Positions 1-8,679 of a DNA stretch of 64,000 bases are shown piece after piece. The notes beneath the pieces are model-generated. The model saw only the letters and a list, made by a program, of their open reading frames with translations. It searched no databases and had not been told where the DNA came from. Made by a program: the position numbers and the translations under genes. Positions within the stretch are counted from its first letter, which is position 1. Every line of letters begins with the position of its first letter. The DNA lies in contig DBBQ01000039.1 in the NCBI GenBank assembly GCA_002292265.1, forward strand, positions 73,101 through 137,100, read 5' to 3'. Origin of the DNA: Flavobacteriaceae bacterium UBA980 (GTDB lineage Bacteria; Bacteroidota; Bacteroidia; Flavobacteriales; Flavobacteriaceae).

Positions 1-1
1 T

Positions 2-1345
2 ACCTTCAGTCTCCAGGGCTATCGATTTGATGCAGGCCCCTCTTTATTTACGATGCCTCATTTTGTAACCGAACTTTTTGAATTGGCGGGGGAGTCTGCA
101 GAAGAACACTTTGAGTTTTCAAAAAAGGAAGTGGCGTGCACCTATTTTTGGCAAGACGGCACCGAGTTTACAGCCTATTCAGATCGAAAACAATTTATTA
201 AAGAAGCCCATCAAACCTTTGGCGAGCCTGAAGAAAATATAGAGCGTTACTTCAACAGAGCAAAAAAGAAATATGAGCTTACTTCCACTTTGTTTTTAGA
301 AAAATCGTTGCACAAGCTTAAAACTTTTCTCTCAATAGACACTGTAAAGGCCTTATTTCAGCTTCACACTTTTGAGCTTCAAAAAACCTTACACCAAGCC
401 AACATTGATGCCTTTTCGTCCGCTCATTTTATTCAACTTTTAGATCGTTACGCAACTTACAACGGGTCAGATCCTTATCAAACCTCGGGGATGATGACCT
501 TGATCCAACACTTGGAAAGTGCCTACGGTACTTTTGTCCCCAAAAAGGGAATGGTCTCTATTACCGATGCGCTTTTTGGTTTGGCAAAACGTCTTGGTGT
601 GCAGTTTCATTTTGAGACCTCTGTGGAAGAAATCAGAGTTGAATCGGATCAAGCAAAAGGAGTAAAAACTAAAACTGCTTCTTATGAAGCGGATTTTGTT
701 GTCTCAAATATGGATGTATTTCATACGTATAAAAAGTTACTCCCAAAAGCGAAGCCCCCGCAAAAAAGATTAAAGCAAGAGCGCTCCAGTTCAGCCGTTA
801 TTTTTTATTGGGGAATTGCGCGTCAGTTTGAGAAGCTGGACTTGCACAACATCTTTTTTTCTGAAGCGTACCAAAAGGAATTTCAAGCGATTTTTAAGGA
901 GCAAACAGTAGCTGAAGACCCTACTATTTACGTTAATATTACTTCTAAAGACGTTCCTGAAGATGCTCCAGAAGGGTGTGAAAACTGGTTTGTGATGGTC
1001 AATACTCCGGCACAGCACGGGCAAGACTGGGAGCAATTAGTAGATCGACTCCGTACGATCGTCATTCAGAAATTGTCGGAGCGATTGGGGGTACCACTTC
1101 AACAATGGATCGTTTGTGAAGAGGTGCTTACCCCTCCGCGAATTGAAGCCAAAACCCAATCGTATCGAGGTGCCTTGTATGGTGCATCAAGCAATGATGC
1201 CATGGCAGCCTTTTTACGTCATCCCAATTTTTCCAGTCGGATAAAAAACCTCTACTTTTGTGGTGGAAGTGTACATCCGGGAGGAGGAATTCCTCTTTGC
1301 TTACTCTCTGCCAAAATCGTGGCTGATCTCATTCCCAAAGTATAA
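2..1345 (+). CDS. Phytoene desaturase / hydroxycarotenoid desaturase (CrtI/CrtD family), 5'-truncated by window edge
   Basis: The frame is open from the first bases of the window, and the peptide ahead of the first Met (GYRFDAGPSLFTMP) is a conserved CrtI-family segment, so the true start lies upstream. About 447 residues are visible. The C-terminus carries the family FAD-binding signature (CGGSVHPGGGIP). CrtI-type enzymes are FAD-dependent and introduce double bases of unsaturation into carotenoid chains at the membrane. The next gene, 4 bases on, is a CruF-like carotenoid hydratase. That pairing favours a CrtD-type 3,4-desaturase acting after hydration, as in myxol or saproxanthin pathways, over the primary phytoene desaturase. 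Family assignment is firm; the CrtI versus CrtD choice is inference. Confidence 0.85.
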   Translation, partial: TFSLQGYRFDAGPSLFTMPHFVTELFELAGESAEEHFEFSKKEVACTYFWQDGTEFTAYSDRKQFIKEAHQTFGEPEENIERYFNRAKKKYELTSTLFLEKSLHKLKTFLSIDTVKALFQLHTFELQKTLHQANIDAFSSAHFIQLLDRYATYNGSDPYQTSGMMTLIQHLESAYGTFVPKKGMVSITDALFGLAKRLGVQFHFETSVEEIRVESDQAKGVKTKTASYEADFVVSNMDVFHTYKKLLPKAKPPQKRLKQERSSSAVIFYWGIARQFEKLDLHNIFFSEAYQKEFQAIFKEQTVAEDPTIYVNITSKDVPEDAPEGCENWFVMVNTPAQHGQDWEQLVDRLRTIVIQKLSERLGVPLQQWIVCEEVLTPPRIEAKTQSYRGALYGASSNDAMAAFLRHPNFSSRIKNLYFCGGSVHPGGGIPLCLLSAKIVADLIPKV

Positions 1346-1349
1346 CTGA

Positions 1350-2003
1350 ATGCTGCAAACGAGTCTCTTAACAAAGCAAAATGCCGCTATCGGCTTAATC
1401 TGGCTCTTTCATGTTTCTGGATTAATTGGAATTATTTACAGCAATGCATCCTGGTTTATTAAAGGGACGCCTGTCAATCTTCTTTTGAGTTTTGCCCTGC
1501 TTTTGATCAATACAGAATGGAGTAAAAAAATGGGATCACTCGTCCTGCTCTGTTTTACCACGGGAATGCTAGCTGAAATTTTAGGAGTTCGATACGGATT
1601 TATTTTTGGAGAATATTCTTACGGCAATGCCCTAGGAACCAAAGTGATGGAAGTTCCCCTAATGATAGGGGTCAACTGGTGTATTTTAATTTTTATCACA
1701 GGCTTTATCGCTCAGTTTTTCCTAAAAAAACTGTGGTCCAAAGCGCTTTTAGGAACCGCTTTGATGTTGACCCTAGACCTCGTCATGGAACCCGTAGCTC
1801 CTGTTTTAGACTTTTGGACTTTCAACACTGGACTGGCTTCTTTTCACAATTATTTCGGATGGGCTTTGGTTGCTTTTCCACTACAACTTGTTTTTCACAA
1901 AGTCAAAATTAATATCGAAGGTCCATTCCCCTTTCATTTGTTTATACTCCAGTTTCTTTTTTTCACCATACTTTTGCTAAAAATTAATTCCTTGGGAATT
2001 TAA
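1350..2003 (+). CDS. cruF: Carotenoid 1,2-hydratase-like membrane protein (CruF family, DUF422)
   Basis: This 217-residue protein is almost entirely hydrophobic, with about six or seven predicted membrane spans. It has the family-type segment around residues 70-100 (GMLAEILGVRYGFIFGEYSY) and the acidic MEPVAP stretch near residue 147. CruF-family proteins add water across the terminal 1,2 double bond of linear carotenoid ends in the membrane. It starts 4 bases after the carotenoid desaturase stop and is presumably co-transcribed with it, which supports a pathway to 1-hydroxylated carotenoids. An internal plus-strand frame at 1679-1912 is a shadow. The membrane carotenoid-protein family is confident; exact substrate is not. 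Confidence 0.75.
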   Translation: MLQTSLLTKQNAAIGLIWLFHVSGLIGIIYSNASWFIKGTPVNLLLSFALLLINTEWSKKMGSLVLLCFTTGMLAEILGVRYGFIFGEYSYGNALGTKVMEVPLMIGVNWCILIFITGFIAQFFLKKLWSKALLGTALMLTLDLVMEPVAPVLDFWTFNTGLASFHNYFGWALVAFPLQLVFHKVKINIEGPFPFHLFILQFLFFTILLLKINSLGI

Positions 2004-2013
2004 ATCAACTACT

Positions 2014-2538
2014 ATGGGTTCTCTGCGCTATTTTGTATTGTTTCTATTTTGCATCACTGCTTGTAAAAATGGAAAACCAGCGGAAAGTACGGTCTCAGGT
2101 ACTTTAGCAAACAATGAGGAAACGAGTTCTCCACTGACTGCTCGATTCGATTTGGTTGAATATCCCGAGGCCTTGTTAAAGGAAAACGGATTAGAAGAAT
2201 GGGAGGAATTCATCGATTTATACGAAGCCCTTGAACGACTAAAAGAACTAGACCTCCGCGATGTGGGAGTTAATATTATAGGGATTTCCGCTCGAATAAA
2301 AAAAATAGTTTCTGACACACTCCCTGGAGGCTTTGAGACTCCTCAAATAAGAAGCCGCTTTAAAGTAGTTCAAATGCAGACCCAAAAAGCACGTTATTTC
2401 ACAAAACATTATAAGGAAGATTCTTTAATTCCTTCATTAAAAACGCTTTACGGACATTACAACGCCTTGCTTTTACGAATGCAGGTTTTGAAACAAGAAG
2501 AGTCTACTGTAGTCTCCCAGACAATCCCTTTAAATTAA
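2014..2538 (+). CDS. Hypothetical lipoprotein
   Basis: The 174-residue product begins with a lipoprotein signal (hydrophobic run, then CITACKNG with the lipobox cysteine at residue 17), so it is probably anchored at the outer or inner membrane. The rest is soluble, charged and mostly helical, with no motif I recognise. It follows the CruF-like gene by 10 bases in the same direction and may be read with the carotenoid genes, though nothing in it suggests a carotenoid role. Its last 4 bases overlap the end of the convergent gene at 2535-2981. Confidence 0.7.
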   Translation: MGSLRYFVLFLFCITACKNGKPAESTVSGTLANNEETSSPLTARFDLVEYPEALLKENGLEEWEEFIDLYEALERLKELDLRDVGVNIIGISARIKKIVSDTLPGGFETPQIRSRFKVVQMQTQKARYFTKHYKEDSLIPSLKTLYGHYNALLLRMQVLKQEESTVVSQTIPLN

Positions 2539-2981
2539 GAGTTTACTTCTTTTTTGTGGCGGTGCTCCGTTGCAATTACTTGACTTTGATCCAAGGCAAC
2601 TTCAATACTGGAAAGATGTTGCAATAATTTGGAGTTCTCAAATTCTTGGTCGAAAAGGGTTCGATACAAGTCCAACAACAATTTATCAGCCTCTAAACAC
2701 TTCTCTATGGCTGAAGTTTTGATATGATCAATGGAAGATATTAACAACTGGTCAAAGTTAAATCGGCTGACTACTAGGTCGTCATAGCTTGTTCCAAGGC
2801 TTTGCAATTCACTCAAAATTTCTTGAAAAAATCGATTGCGAATCATGGCTTGTTGATTAAAAAACCGCTTGTCTTCAGAAACTAAAGCACGGTCTGCAGC
2901 CTTCAAATACTCCAGTTTCGCATTTCTTAGATGCGTTAAGAGTTTTTCTAAGGAGGCAATATGTTGATTGCTTTTAGACAT
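2535..2981 (-). CDS. DUF2383/PA2169-like four-helix protein
   Basis: The 148-residue protein is entirely helical and charged. It begins with a SLEKLLTHLRNAKLEYLKAA segment that resembles the start of the PA2169/DUF2383 ferritin-like helix-bundle family, followed by a FFQEILSELQSLG helix typical of its second helix. Function of that family is unknown, with suggested links to stress. There is no signal peptide, so it is probably cytoplasmic. It stands alone on the minus strand, convergent with the lipoprotein gene and overlapping it by 4 bases. The family call rests on pattern memory and is moderate. Confidence 0.6.
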   Translation of the reverse strand: MSKSNQHIASLEKLLTHLRNAKLEYLKAADRALVSEDKRFFNQQAMIRNRFFQEILSELQSLGTSYDDLVVSRFNFDQLLISSIDHIKTSAIEKCLEADKLLLDLYRTLFDQEFENSKLLQHLSSIEVALDQSQVIATEHRHKKEVNS

Positions 2982-3042
2982 TGTTAAATTTATATCATCA
3001 AGGTAGTTTTTATAAGCTAGAGGTTTAAGTGCCCCCCCCTTT

Positions 3043-3837
3043 TTATATCAACAAGTTATCTACAGAATAATGAAAAGGAGTTTTACGACAAATTTTATCG
3101 CCTTTGATAATACGTACTCGAGCCTCCTCATTATTAAATTCAGGTACGGGGAGGTTTACTTTTTGTGCCATATGTAAATAGTAGTCTTCTCTGAGCGGAT
3201 GATGTGGAGCAACCAAATTAAAAATCCCCTGAAGCTCGGAATGGGAAACCAAAGTAGCTACTCCTCGGACGGCATCTTCTTGATGAATAAAATTGATTTT
3301 TCCCTTAGGGTTTGGAATGGTTCTTCCTTGAAGATAATAAATCGGGTTGCGGTCGACCCCAATTAGCCCTCCCAGTCTAACGATGACTGAGGGAATAGGA
3401 TATTCATCTAGGAGTTGTTCACTACTAACTAATGCCTTGGCCGAGAAAGTTTCTGGAACTACAGGACTGGTTTCATCGTAACTGTTTCCTCTGGATCCGT
3501 AGACAGAGGTACTACTCAAAAATAAAATACGCTGAATTGGATAAGAGGCCGAGGCGTCCAGTAGTAGTTGGATTTTTCGAACATAGCCTACTTCGGAAGT
3601 GGGTCGCTTAGGAGGTAGGGAAATAAGGAGGGTATCTACTTGATCCAAAAAAGTGTCCAGCCCTAGGGCTTGGTCATCCTCTAAAACAACACAATACCCC
3701 TCTATTCCCTTTTTTTGGAGTTCTACAACCCCCGATTCTGAAGTCCGAGAACCCTTTACAGTATAATCAAGCTGTTGTAAATATTTTCCCAGTGGGACCC
3801 CCAACCAACCACAACCTAAAATACCTATAGTAGACAT
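3043..3837 (-). CDS. NAD(P)-dependent epimerase/dehydratase-like protein (YeeZ-type SDR)
   Basis: This 264-residue extended-SDR-like protein opens with a Rossmann dinucleotide motif (GILGCGWLGVPLG, residues 5-17), followed by a FLSSTSVYG stretch near residue 105, as in nucleoside-sugar epimerases and E. coli YeeZ. The YeeZ group is short compared with classical epimerases (about 310 residues) and its substrate is not established. Position 3018-3042 downstream holds a C-run and no clear terminator. It is transcribed alone, divergent from the CBS-domain gene. Cytoplasmic. Confidence 0.75.
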   Translation of the reverse strand: MSTIGILGCGWLGVPLGKYLQQLDYTVKGSRTSESGVVELQKKGIEGYCVVLEDDQALGLDTFLDQVDTLLISLPPKRPTSEVGYVRKIQLLLDASASYPIQRILFLSSTSVYGSRGNSYDETSPVVPETFSAKALVSSEQLLDEYPIPSVIVRLGGLIGVDRNPIYYLQGRTIPNPKGKINFIHQEDAVRGVATLVSHSELQGIFNLVAPHHPLREDYYLHMAQKVNLPVPEFNNEEARVRIIKGDKICRKTPFHYSVDNLLI

Positions 3838-3953
3838 TAGTGAAATTTTAGTAATAGTACTGATATATTTTTATTGAATTGTTAATTTTTTGAAAGGAAT
3901 CTCAAATTTTAATCAAAAAAAACTACCTTAGGATAAATCAAAATTTATTTATT

Positions 3954-4424
3954 ATGCCCGTAAAAAGTTTTCAAGGAGAGCGGGCTCAAAAAAAAAGAGT
4001 CACTCCCAGCAAGTTAACCGTGTCAGATATCATGACCACGAATTTAGTCCTGTTCACCCCAGAGCAAAGTATTCACGATGTGATGCAAGCCTTTATCAAA
4101 TACCGTATTTCAGGGGGACCCGTTGTGGATGAAAAAGGAAAGCTCATCGGGGTAATTTCAGAGGCCGATTGTATGAAAGAAATCTCCGATAGTCGTTATT
4201 TTAACATGCCCATCTTGGATAAATCTGTAGGCCACTTCATGACAGAAAATGTGGATACCATTGAATCTACTCTAAGTGTTTTTGATGCTGCCGCTAAATT
4301 TTCAAAATCCAGCAGAAGAAGGTACCCTGTTCTTGAAAAGGGTCGTTTGGTAGGTCAGGTAAGTCGAAAAGATATTGTTATCGCCGCTCTAAATATGAAA
4401 AGCCAAACCTGGAACGCTAGGTAA
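3954..4424 (+). CDS. Tandem CBS-domain protein
   Basis: The 156-residue protein is two CBS domains: residues about 22-80 (SDIMTTNLVLFTPEQS, then GGPVVDEKGKLIGVISEADC) and about 88-150 (GHFMTENVDTIESTLS, then RRYPVLEKGRLVGQVSRKD). Such stand-alone pairs bind adenine nucleotides and usually act as regulatory modules; the partner cannot be read from sequence. A basic 20-residue N-terminal tail precedes the first domain. Its 3' end overlaps the convergent deacetylase-like gene by 8 bases, so the two messages would be antisense to each other at their ends. Confidence 0.85.
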   Translation: MPVKSFQGERAQKKRVTPSKLTVSDIMTTNLVLFTPEQSIHDVMQAFIKYRISGGPVVDEKGKLIGVISEADCMKEISDSRYFNMPILDKSVGHFMTENVDTIESTLSVFDAAAKFSKSSRRRYPVLEKGRLVGQVSRKDIVIAALNMKSQTWNAR

Positions 4425-5328
4425 ACAACGATTTCGCAATACGATAGGTGTTGGTGTGAGCCTCAATGATGGTTTTTATGTCTTTAGAATAGCCCCCTCC
4501 CATGCTACATTGTACCGGGATTTTGTTTTTTTTACAAAAGGAAAGTACGAGTTCATCCCGTTGTTTACAACCGTTCAGGGTTAAGCCGAGACGACCTAAT
4601 TTATCCGTTTCCAGAACATCTACCCCGCAGAGATAAAAAATGAAATCAGGTTGTACATTTTCGTAAAGTTTGGGGAGTAATGTCTTTAACTGATTCAGGT
4701 ACGTTAGGTCTGCACATTGATCTTCTAGAGGGAGGTCCCAATCACTTTTTTCCTTTCGAAAAGGATAGTTTTTGGCCCCGTGGACGGAACAGGTAAATAC
4801 TTCAGGATGGTCTTTAAAAATAACCGCAGTTCCATTGCCCTGATGTACATCCAAATCTAAGACGAGAATTTTTTTTGCTTGTCCGCTGTCCAAAAGATGC
4901 TGCGCTGCGATTGCCTGATCGTTTAGCAAACAAAAAGCTTCCCCATGATCTGGAAAAGCGTGATGGGTTCCACCTGCAATATTCATAGCAATACCCTCCG
5001 ACAAGGCTTTTTCTGCTCCTTCAATTGTCCCTCCAGCAATTAAAAACTCACGTTGTACCAAGGCTTCACTCAGAGGAAAACCAATACTGCGCACCTCACT
5101 TTTTGTGAGTTTTAAACGGCATAGCCGATCGACATAGTCCTTCTCATGCACGCGAAGTACTTGTTCTAAACTAGCCTTCTTCGGAGTAAAAAAATCATCT
5201 GGCTCACAGGTTCCTTCCAATAGAAGTTGTTGGGGGAGCAGTTCGTATTTTTCCATTGGAAACCTATGGTTTTCTGCCAGTGGAAGGCGATACGAACGAT
5301 CAAAAGCGATGGGTATTCGGAGCGTCAA
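4417..5328 (-). CDS. Histone deacetylase / acetoin-utilization (AcuC-like) family deacetylase
   Basis: The 303-residue arginase-fold deacetylase shows the zinc-ligand segment DLDVHQGNGT, a second aspartate in CGVDVLETDKLGRLGLT, the paired histidines in GGTHHAF, and the tyrosine in the C-terminal GGGYSKD. Family members remove acyl groups from lysine or small amides; the bacterial substrate is unknown here. The start codon is TTG, one codon after the metG stop (TAG GTT TTG), and the family N-terminal motif (RIPIAFDRSYRLPLAENHRF) begins right there, so this start is well supported. It therefore looks translationally coupled to metG. Confidence 0.85.
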   Translation of the reverse strand: MTLRIPIAFDRSYRLPLAENHRFPMEKYELLPQQLLLEGTCEPDDFFTPKKASLEQVLRVHEKDYVDRLCRLKLTKSEVRSIGFPLSEALVQREFLIAGGTIEGAEKALSEGIAMNIAGGTHHAFPDHGEAFCLLNDQAIAAQHLLDSGQAKKILVLDLDVHQGNGTAVIFKDHPEVFTCSVHGAKNYPFRKEKSDWDLPLEDQCADLTYLNQLKTLLPKLYENVQPDFIFYLCGVDVLETDKLGRLGLTLNGCKQRDELVLSFCKKNKIPVQCSMGGGYSKDIKTIIEAHTNTYRIAKSLFT

Positions 5329-5331
5329 AAC

Positions 5332-7386
5332 CTAAAGGATCTCAGCTCCATTCTGAACGGTGTCGTCCTCTGGATTTACAAATACAAATTGACCCTGTTC
5401 GTTTTCTCCTAAAAGAATCATGCCCTTACTTTCAATCCCTTTAAGGGTTCTCGGAGCTAGATTGCTCAAAAGGGTTACTTTCTTCCCGATCAGCTCGGCT
5501 TCGTCAAAATCTTGTGCAATTCCCGAAATCACAGTTCGAATTTCACTTCCTAGTTGCACTTTGAGTTCCATCAATTTCTTGGTCTTGGGAACCTTTTTAG
5601 CTTCAAGGATTTCAGCCACTTGGAGCTTTAGGGAATCAAAATCTTCGAAAGAAGTTTGTGGTTTTAGTGGAGCAATAGTTTGTGTTTCCGTTTGGTTTTG
5701 TTCTGCACTTGCTGCTAGTTTTACTCGTTGTTGCTCCATTTGAACATCCTCTATTTTTTGAAATAAAAGCTGTGCTTTTTCGATCCGATGATCGGTGGGA
5801 ATCAATTCCTTTTTTTCACCCACATCCTCCCATTTTAACTGGAGACTGTCCAAGTGGAGGAGGTGTGCTAATTTTTTCGCTGTAAAAGGTAAGAAAGGTT
5901 CGCTGAGTAGGGCCAGACCTGTTGCAATCTGAAGTGCTGTATACATAATGCTAGCGACTCGTTCGGGATCTGTCTTAATCTGTTTCCAGGGTTCAGCCTC
6001 TGCAAGGTATTTGTTTCCTAAACGGGCAAGTTGAATCAGGAGCTGACTGGCTTCTCGAAAACGGTATTGGGTGATGGACTGATCTATTTTTTTAGGGAGA
6101 AGCTGCATTTCATCCAAGACCGTCTCATCTTCTTTGGATAATACCCCTGCACTAGGGACAACCCCTTCGTAATATTTATGGGTAAGAACCACCACGCGGT
6201 TGATAAAGTTTCCATAAATAGCGACTAATTCATTGTTGTTTCGCGCTTGAAATTCTTCCCAGGTGAAGTCATTGTCTTTAGTCTCTGGAGCATTGGCGGT
6301 CAAAACGTAGCGAAGTACATCTTGCTGGTCGGGGAATTTTTCTAAATATTCGTGTAACCAGACAGCCCAGTTTTTTGACGTGGAAATTTTTTGTCCTTCC
6401 AGATTTAAAAATTCATTTGCAGGAACATTTTCAGGTAAAATATAATCTCCCGTAGCATGAAGCATCACAGGGAAAATGATGCAGTGAAAAACGATATTGT
6501 CTTTTCCAATAAAATGAACCAACTGAGTGTCTTTGTCTTTCCAGTACGGTTCCCAGTCTATTCCTTTTTCGGCGGCCCATTCTTTGGTAGAAGAAATATA
6601 TCCGATGGGCGCATCGAACCAAACATAGAGGACTTTGCCTTCCGCTCCCGAAACAGGAACAGGAATTCCCCAGTCCAGATCTCGAGTCACTGCGCGGGCC
6701 TGTAAACCATTGTCAATCCAAGATTTTACCTGCCCATAAACATTCGGCTTCCAGTCGGATTGATGCCCTTTGAGAATCCACTCTTCTAGAAATGTCTCAT
6801 ACTGATCCAAAGGAAGATACCAATGCTTGGTCTTACGCATTTCAGGTTCCGCTCCGCTTATGGTGGATTGTGGATTGATAAGATCTGTAGCGCTTAGACT
6901 GCTTCCACAGTTTTCACACTGATCTCCATAGGCTTCAGGATGTTGGCAAATCGGACAGATTCCTGTGACATAACGATCTGCTAAAAATTGATTGGCCTCC
7001 GGATCAAAAAGTTGTTCTGTTTCTTTCTCTTCAAAGATTCCTTTTTGGTGTAAATCTGAAAAAATTTCTTGTGCGGTAGTGTGGTGAATCGGTCGGGAAG
7101 TTCGAGAATAATTGTCAAATTCTATTCCAAAACTCCTAAAAGAAGTACGGATCAATTGATCGTATTGGTCGATCACCTCTTGCGGTGTCTTCCCTTCTTT
7201 TTTTGCTTTTAAAGAAATGGCTACACCGTGTTCATCACTCCCGCAGATAAAAGCAACTTCTTTGCCTTTTCCTCTCAGGTAACGCGCATAAATATCTGCT
7301 GGAACATAGACTCCGGCTAAATGGCCAATGTGTATGGGTCCGTTGGTGTAGGGAAGGGCAGCCGTTATCGTATAGCGCTTTGGCAT
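5332..7386 (-). CDS. metG: Methionyl-tRNA synthetase
   Basis: This charges tRNA-Met with methionine. I choose the ATG at 7386 (MPKRYTITAALPYTNG), because the 24 residues upstream in the open frame do not match the family start. The protein is 684 residues and carries HIGH in full (PIHIGHL), a four-cysteine zinc knuckle (CPICQHPEAYGDQCENCG), a KMSKS-type loop in the form KISTS, an anticodon-binding domain, and the C-terminal tRNA-binding domain (from about residue 580, with LKVQLG and ISGIAQ). It is long-form, as expected for the phylum. The deacetylase gene follows directly downstream. Confidence 0.95.
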   Translation of the reverse strand: MPKRYTITAALPYTNGPIHIGHLAGVYVPADIYARYLRGKGKEVAFICGSDEHGVAISLKAKKEGKTPQEVIDQYDQLIRTSFRSFGIEFDNYSRTSRPIHHTTAQEIFSDLHQKGIFEEKETEQLFDPEANQFLADRYVTGICPICQHPEAYGDQCENCGSSLSATDLINPQSTISGAEPEMRKTKHWYLPLDQYETFLEEWILKGHQSDWKPNVYGQVKSWIDNGLQARAVTRDLDWGIPVPVSGAEGKVLYVWFDAPIGYISSTKEWAAEKGIDWEPYWKDKDTQLVHFIGKDNIVFHCIIFPVMLHATGDYILPENVPANEFLNLEGQKISTSKNWAVWLHEYLEKFPDQQDVLRYVLTANAPETKDNDFTWEEFQARNNNELVAIYGNFINRVVVLTHKYYEGVVPSAGVLSKEDETVLDEMQLLPKKIDQSITQYRFREASQLLIQLARLGNKYLAEAEPWKQIKTDPERVASIMYTALQIATGLALLSEPFLPFTAKKLAHLLHLDSLQLKWEDVGEKKELIPTDHRIEKAQLLFQKIEDVQMEQQRVKLAASAEQNQTETQTIAPLKPQTSFEDFDSLKLQVAEILEAKKVPKTKKLMELKVQLGSEIRTVISGIAQDFDEAELIGKKVTLLSNLAPRTLKGIESKGMILLGENEQGQFVFVNPEDDTVQNGAEIL

Positions 7387-7472
7387 TGGACGATTCAATT
7401 TTTTTTCAAAAGTAAGCAAAACCCAGATGTTTTTAAGAAAGGAAGTATCTTTAATCATCCAAATCTAAATCC

Positions 7473-7835
7473 AAGGCACAGCACAATCTTTTTGGACAAG
7501 AATCAGAGCAACGCGCTTTACAGTACCTCATAAAAAAAGGCTATCGTTTGTTAAAACAAAACTATCGTTTTGGTAAAGCAGAGGTAGATCTGCTGATGCA
7601 AAAAGATCAACTTTTGATTTGCGTGGAAGTTAAAGCTCGAAGTACCGACTTTTTTGGGTCTCCCGAACAATTTGTCTCCTCTAAAAAAATTAAACTTTTG
7701 GTGGGTGCTGTAGATCACTATATCTCATCAAATCAGTTGGATTGGGAAGTGCGTTTTGATATCCTAGCGTTTACCGTAAAGGGAGAACATTGGAAAGTAA
7801 AGCATATCAAAAATGCCTTTTACGCATTTGAATAG
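7473..7835 (+). CDS. YraN family (UPF0102) endonuclease-like protein; start codon unclear
   Basis: The family core is present: GYRLLKQNYRFGKAEVDLL, then LLICVEVKARSTDFFG (the E-x-K nuclease-fold motif) and KKIKLLVGAVDHY. The normal N-terminal part (HNLFGQESEQRALQYL) is also encoded in frame, from 7482, but there is no ATG, GTG or TTG between the in-frame stop at 7452-7454 and the TTG at 7548, which lies inside the conserved domain. At the place where relatives begin (Met-Ala-x-His-Asn) the sequence reads AAG GCA CAG CAC AAT (7473-7487). I give 7473 as the presumed ancestral start; a TTG start at 7548 would delete about 25 conserved residues. It diverges from metG. Confidence 0.75.
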   Translation, partial: KAQHNLFGQESEQRALQYLIKKGYRLLKQNYRFGKAEVDLLMQKDQLLICVEVKARSTDFFGSPEQFVSSKKIKLLVGAVDHYISSNQLDWEVRFDILAFTVKGEHWKVKHIKNAFYAFE

Positions 7836-7842
7836 TGTTTTA

Positions 7843-7875
7843 TTTGTAACATTTTGTTTTAAATAATTACTTTTG
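7843..7875 (+). promoter_or_regulatory. Possible Bacteroidota-type promoter for the ACT-domain gene
   Basis: TTTG at 7843-7846 and TACTTTTG at 7868-7875, separated by 21 bases, match the -33/-7 pattern TTTG and TAnnTTTG. It would give a leader of roughly 140 bases before the start at 8020. Prediction from consensus only. Confidence 0.35.
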
Positions 7876-8019
7876 TTAAAAATAAAACAAGAGTTTTAGT
7901 CCAGATTAGGTAATAGGATTTGTTGTAAAGTTCAAAAACACAAACAAAGCGACATTTTGCGATAGTTTTCGACTGGAGTAGAGTTTCTGTTATATAATTC
8001 GGGTTTAATAATAAATCTT

Positions 8020-8679
8020 ATGAAAACAATCGCTTCCACAGTTTCAGAATACGTAAAGACCAAACCTTATTTGGCCTCTGCTCTTTCAGACGGAATTATC
8101 AATTTGACTTCTTTAGCTCGGAAAATACATCCCGATATAGAGGCATTGATGAACAAGCCCGTAAATCAAGGCGCTATCATCATGTCTTTGAAAAGAGTCT
8201 CTGACGACGCCCGCTATACAGCGACTAAAAAGATCATCAAAGTATTAAAAAATCTGGGTGACATTACGGTGCGCTCCGCTTTGGTAGACTATGGATTTCT
8301 GCTGTCCGAAACCTTGTTACTGACACAAGCCAACTTGCTAAAAAAAATAGAATTTAAAAAAGATGTGTTTTACACTTCCTCCCGCGGGGTGGCAGAGAGC
8401 AATATCGTGGTCAGTCAAAATATAGTCCCTCTCGTGGATGAACTTTTTCAAAACGAGGTTTGCCAATCTAAAGTGGAAAACCTTTCTTCGATTACGATTA
8501 AATTGCCCACAGATAATGTAAAAATCCCAGGAATTTATTACTTCCTCTTTCAGCGTTTGTCTTGGGAAGGAGTCAACATTACGGAAGTCATTTCAACCTC
8601 CAATGAATTTACCATTTTGATGGATGAAGACCAAGTTGACATTGCTTTTAAGGTCATCAAAGATTTGAAAAACCTTTAG
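8020..8679 (+). CDS. ACT-domain protein (aspartate-kinase-like regulatory domain)
   Basis: The 219-residue protein is conserved in Bacteroidota and often labelled aspartate kinase, but it lacks the kinase domain. Residues 1-60 are helical (SEYVKTKPYLASALSDGIIN), and the C-terminal third (about 155-219) has ACT-like alternation: SSITIKLPTDNVKIPGIYYF, then GVNITEVISTSNEFTILMDE. ACT domains bind small ligands such as amino acids; the ligand and partner are unknown. It is monocistronic and convergent with mfd, overlapping its end by 4 bases. Confidence 0.65.
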   Translation: MKTIASTVSEYVKTKPYLASALSDGIINLTSLARKIHPDIEALMNKPVNQGAIIMSLKRVSDDARYTATKKIIKVLKNLGDITVRSALVDYGFLLSETLLLTQANLLKKIEFKKDVFYTSSRGVAESNIVVSQNIVPLVDELFQNEVCQSKVENLSSITIKLPTDNVKIPGIYYFLFQRLSWEGVNITEVISTSNEFTILMDEDQVDIAFKVIKDLKNL

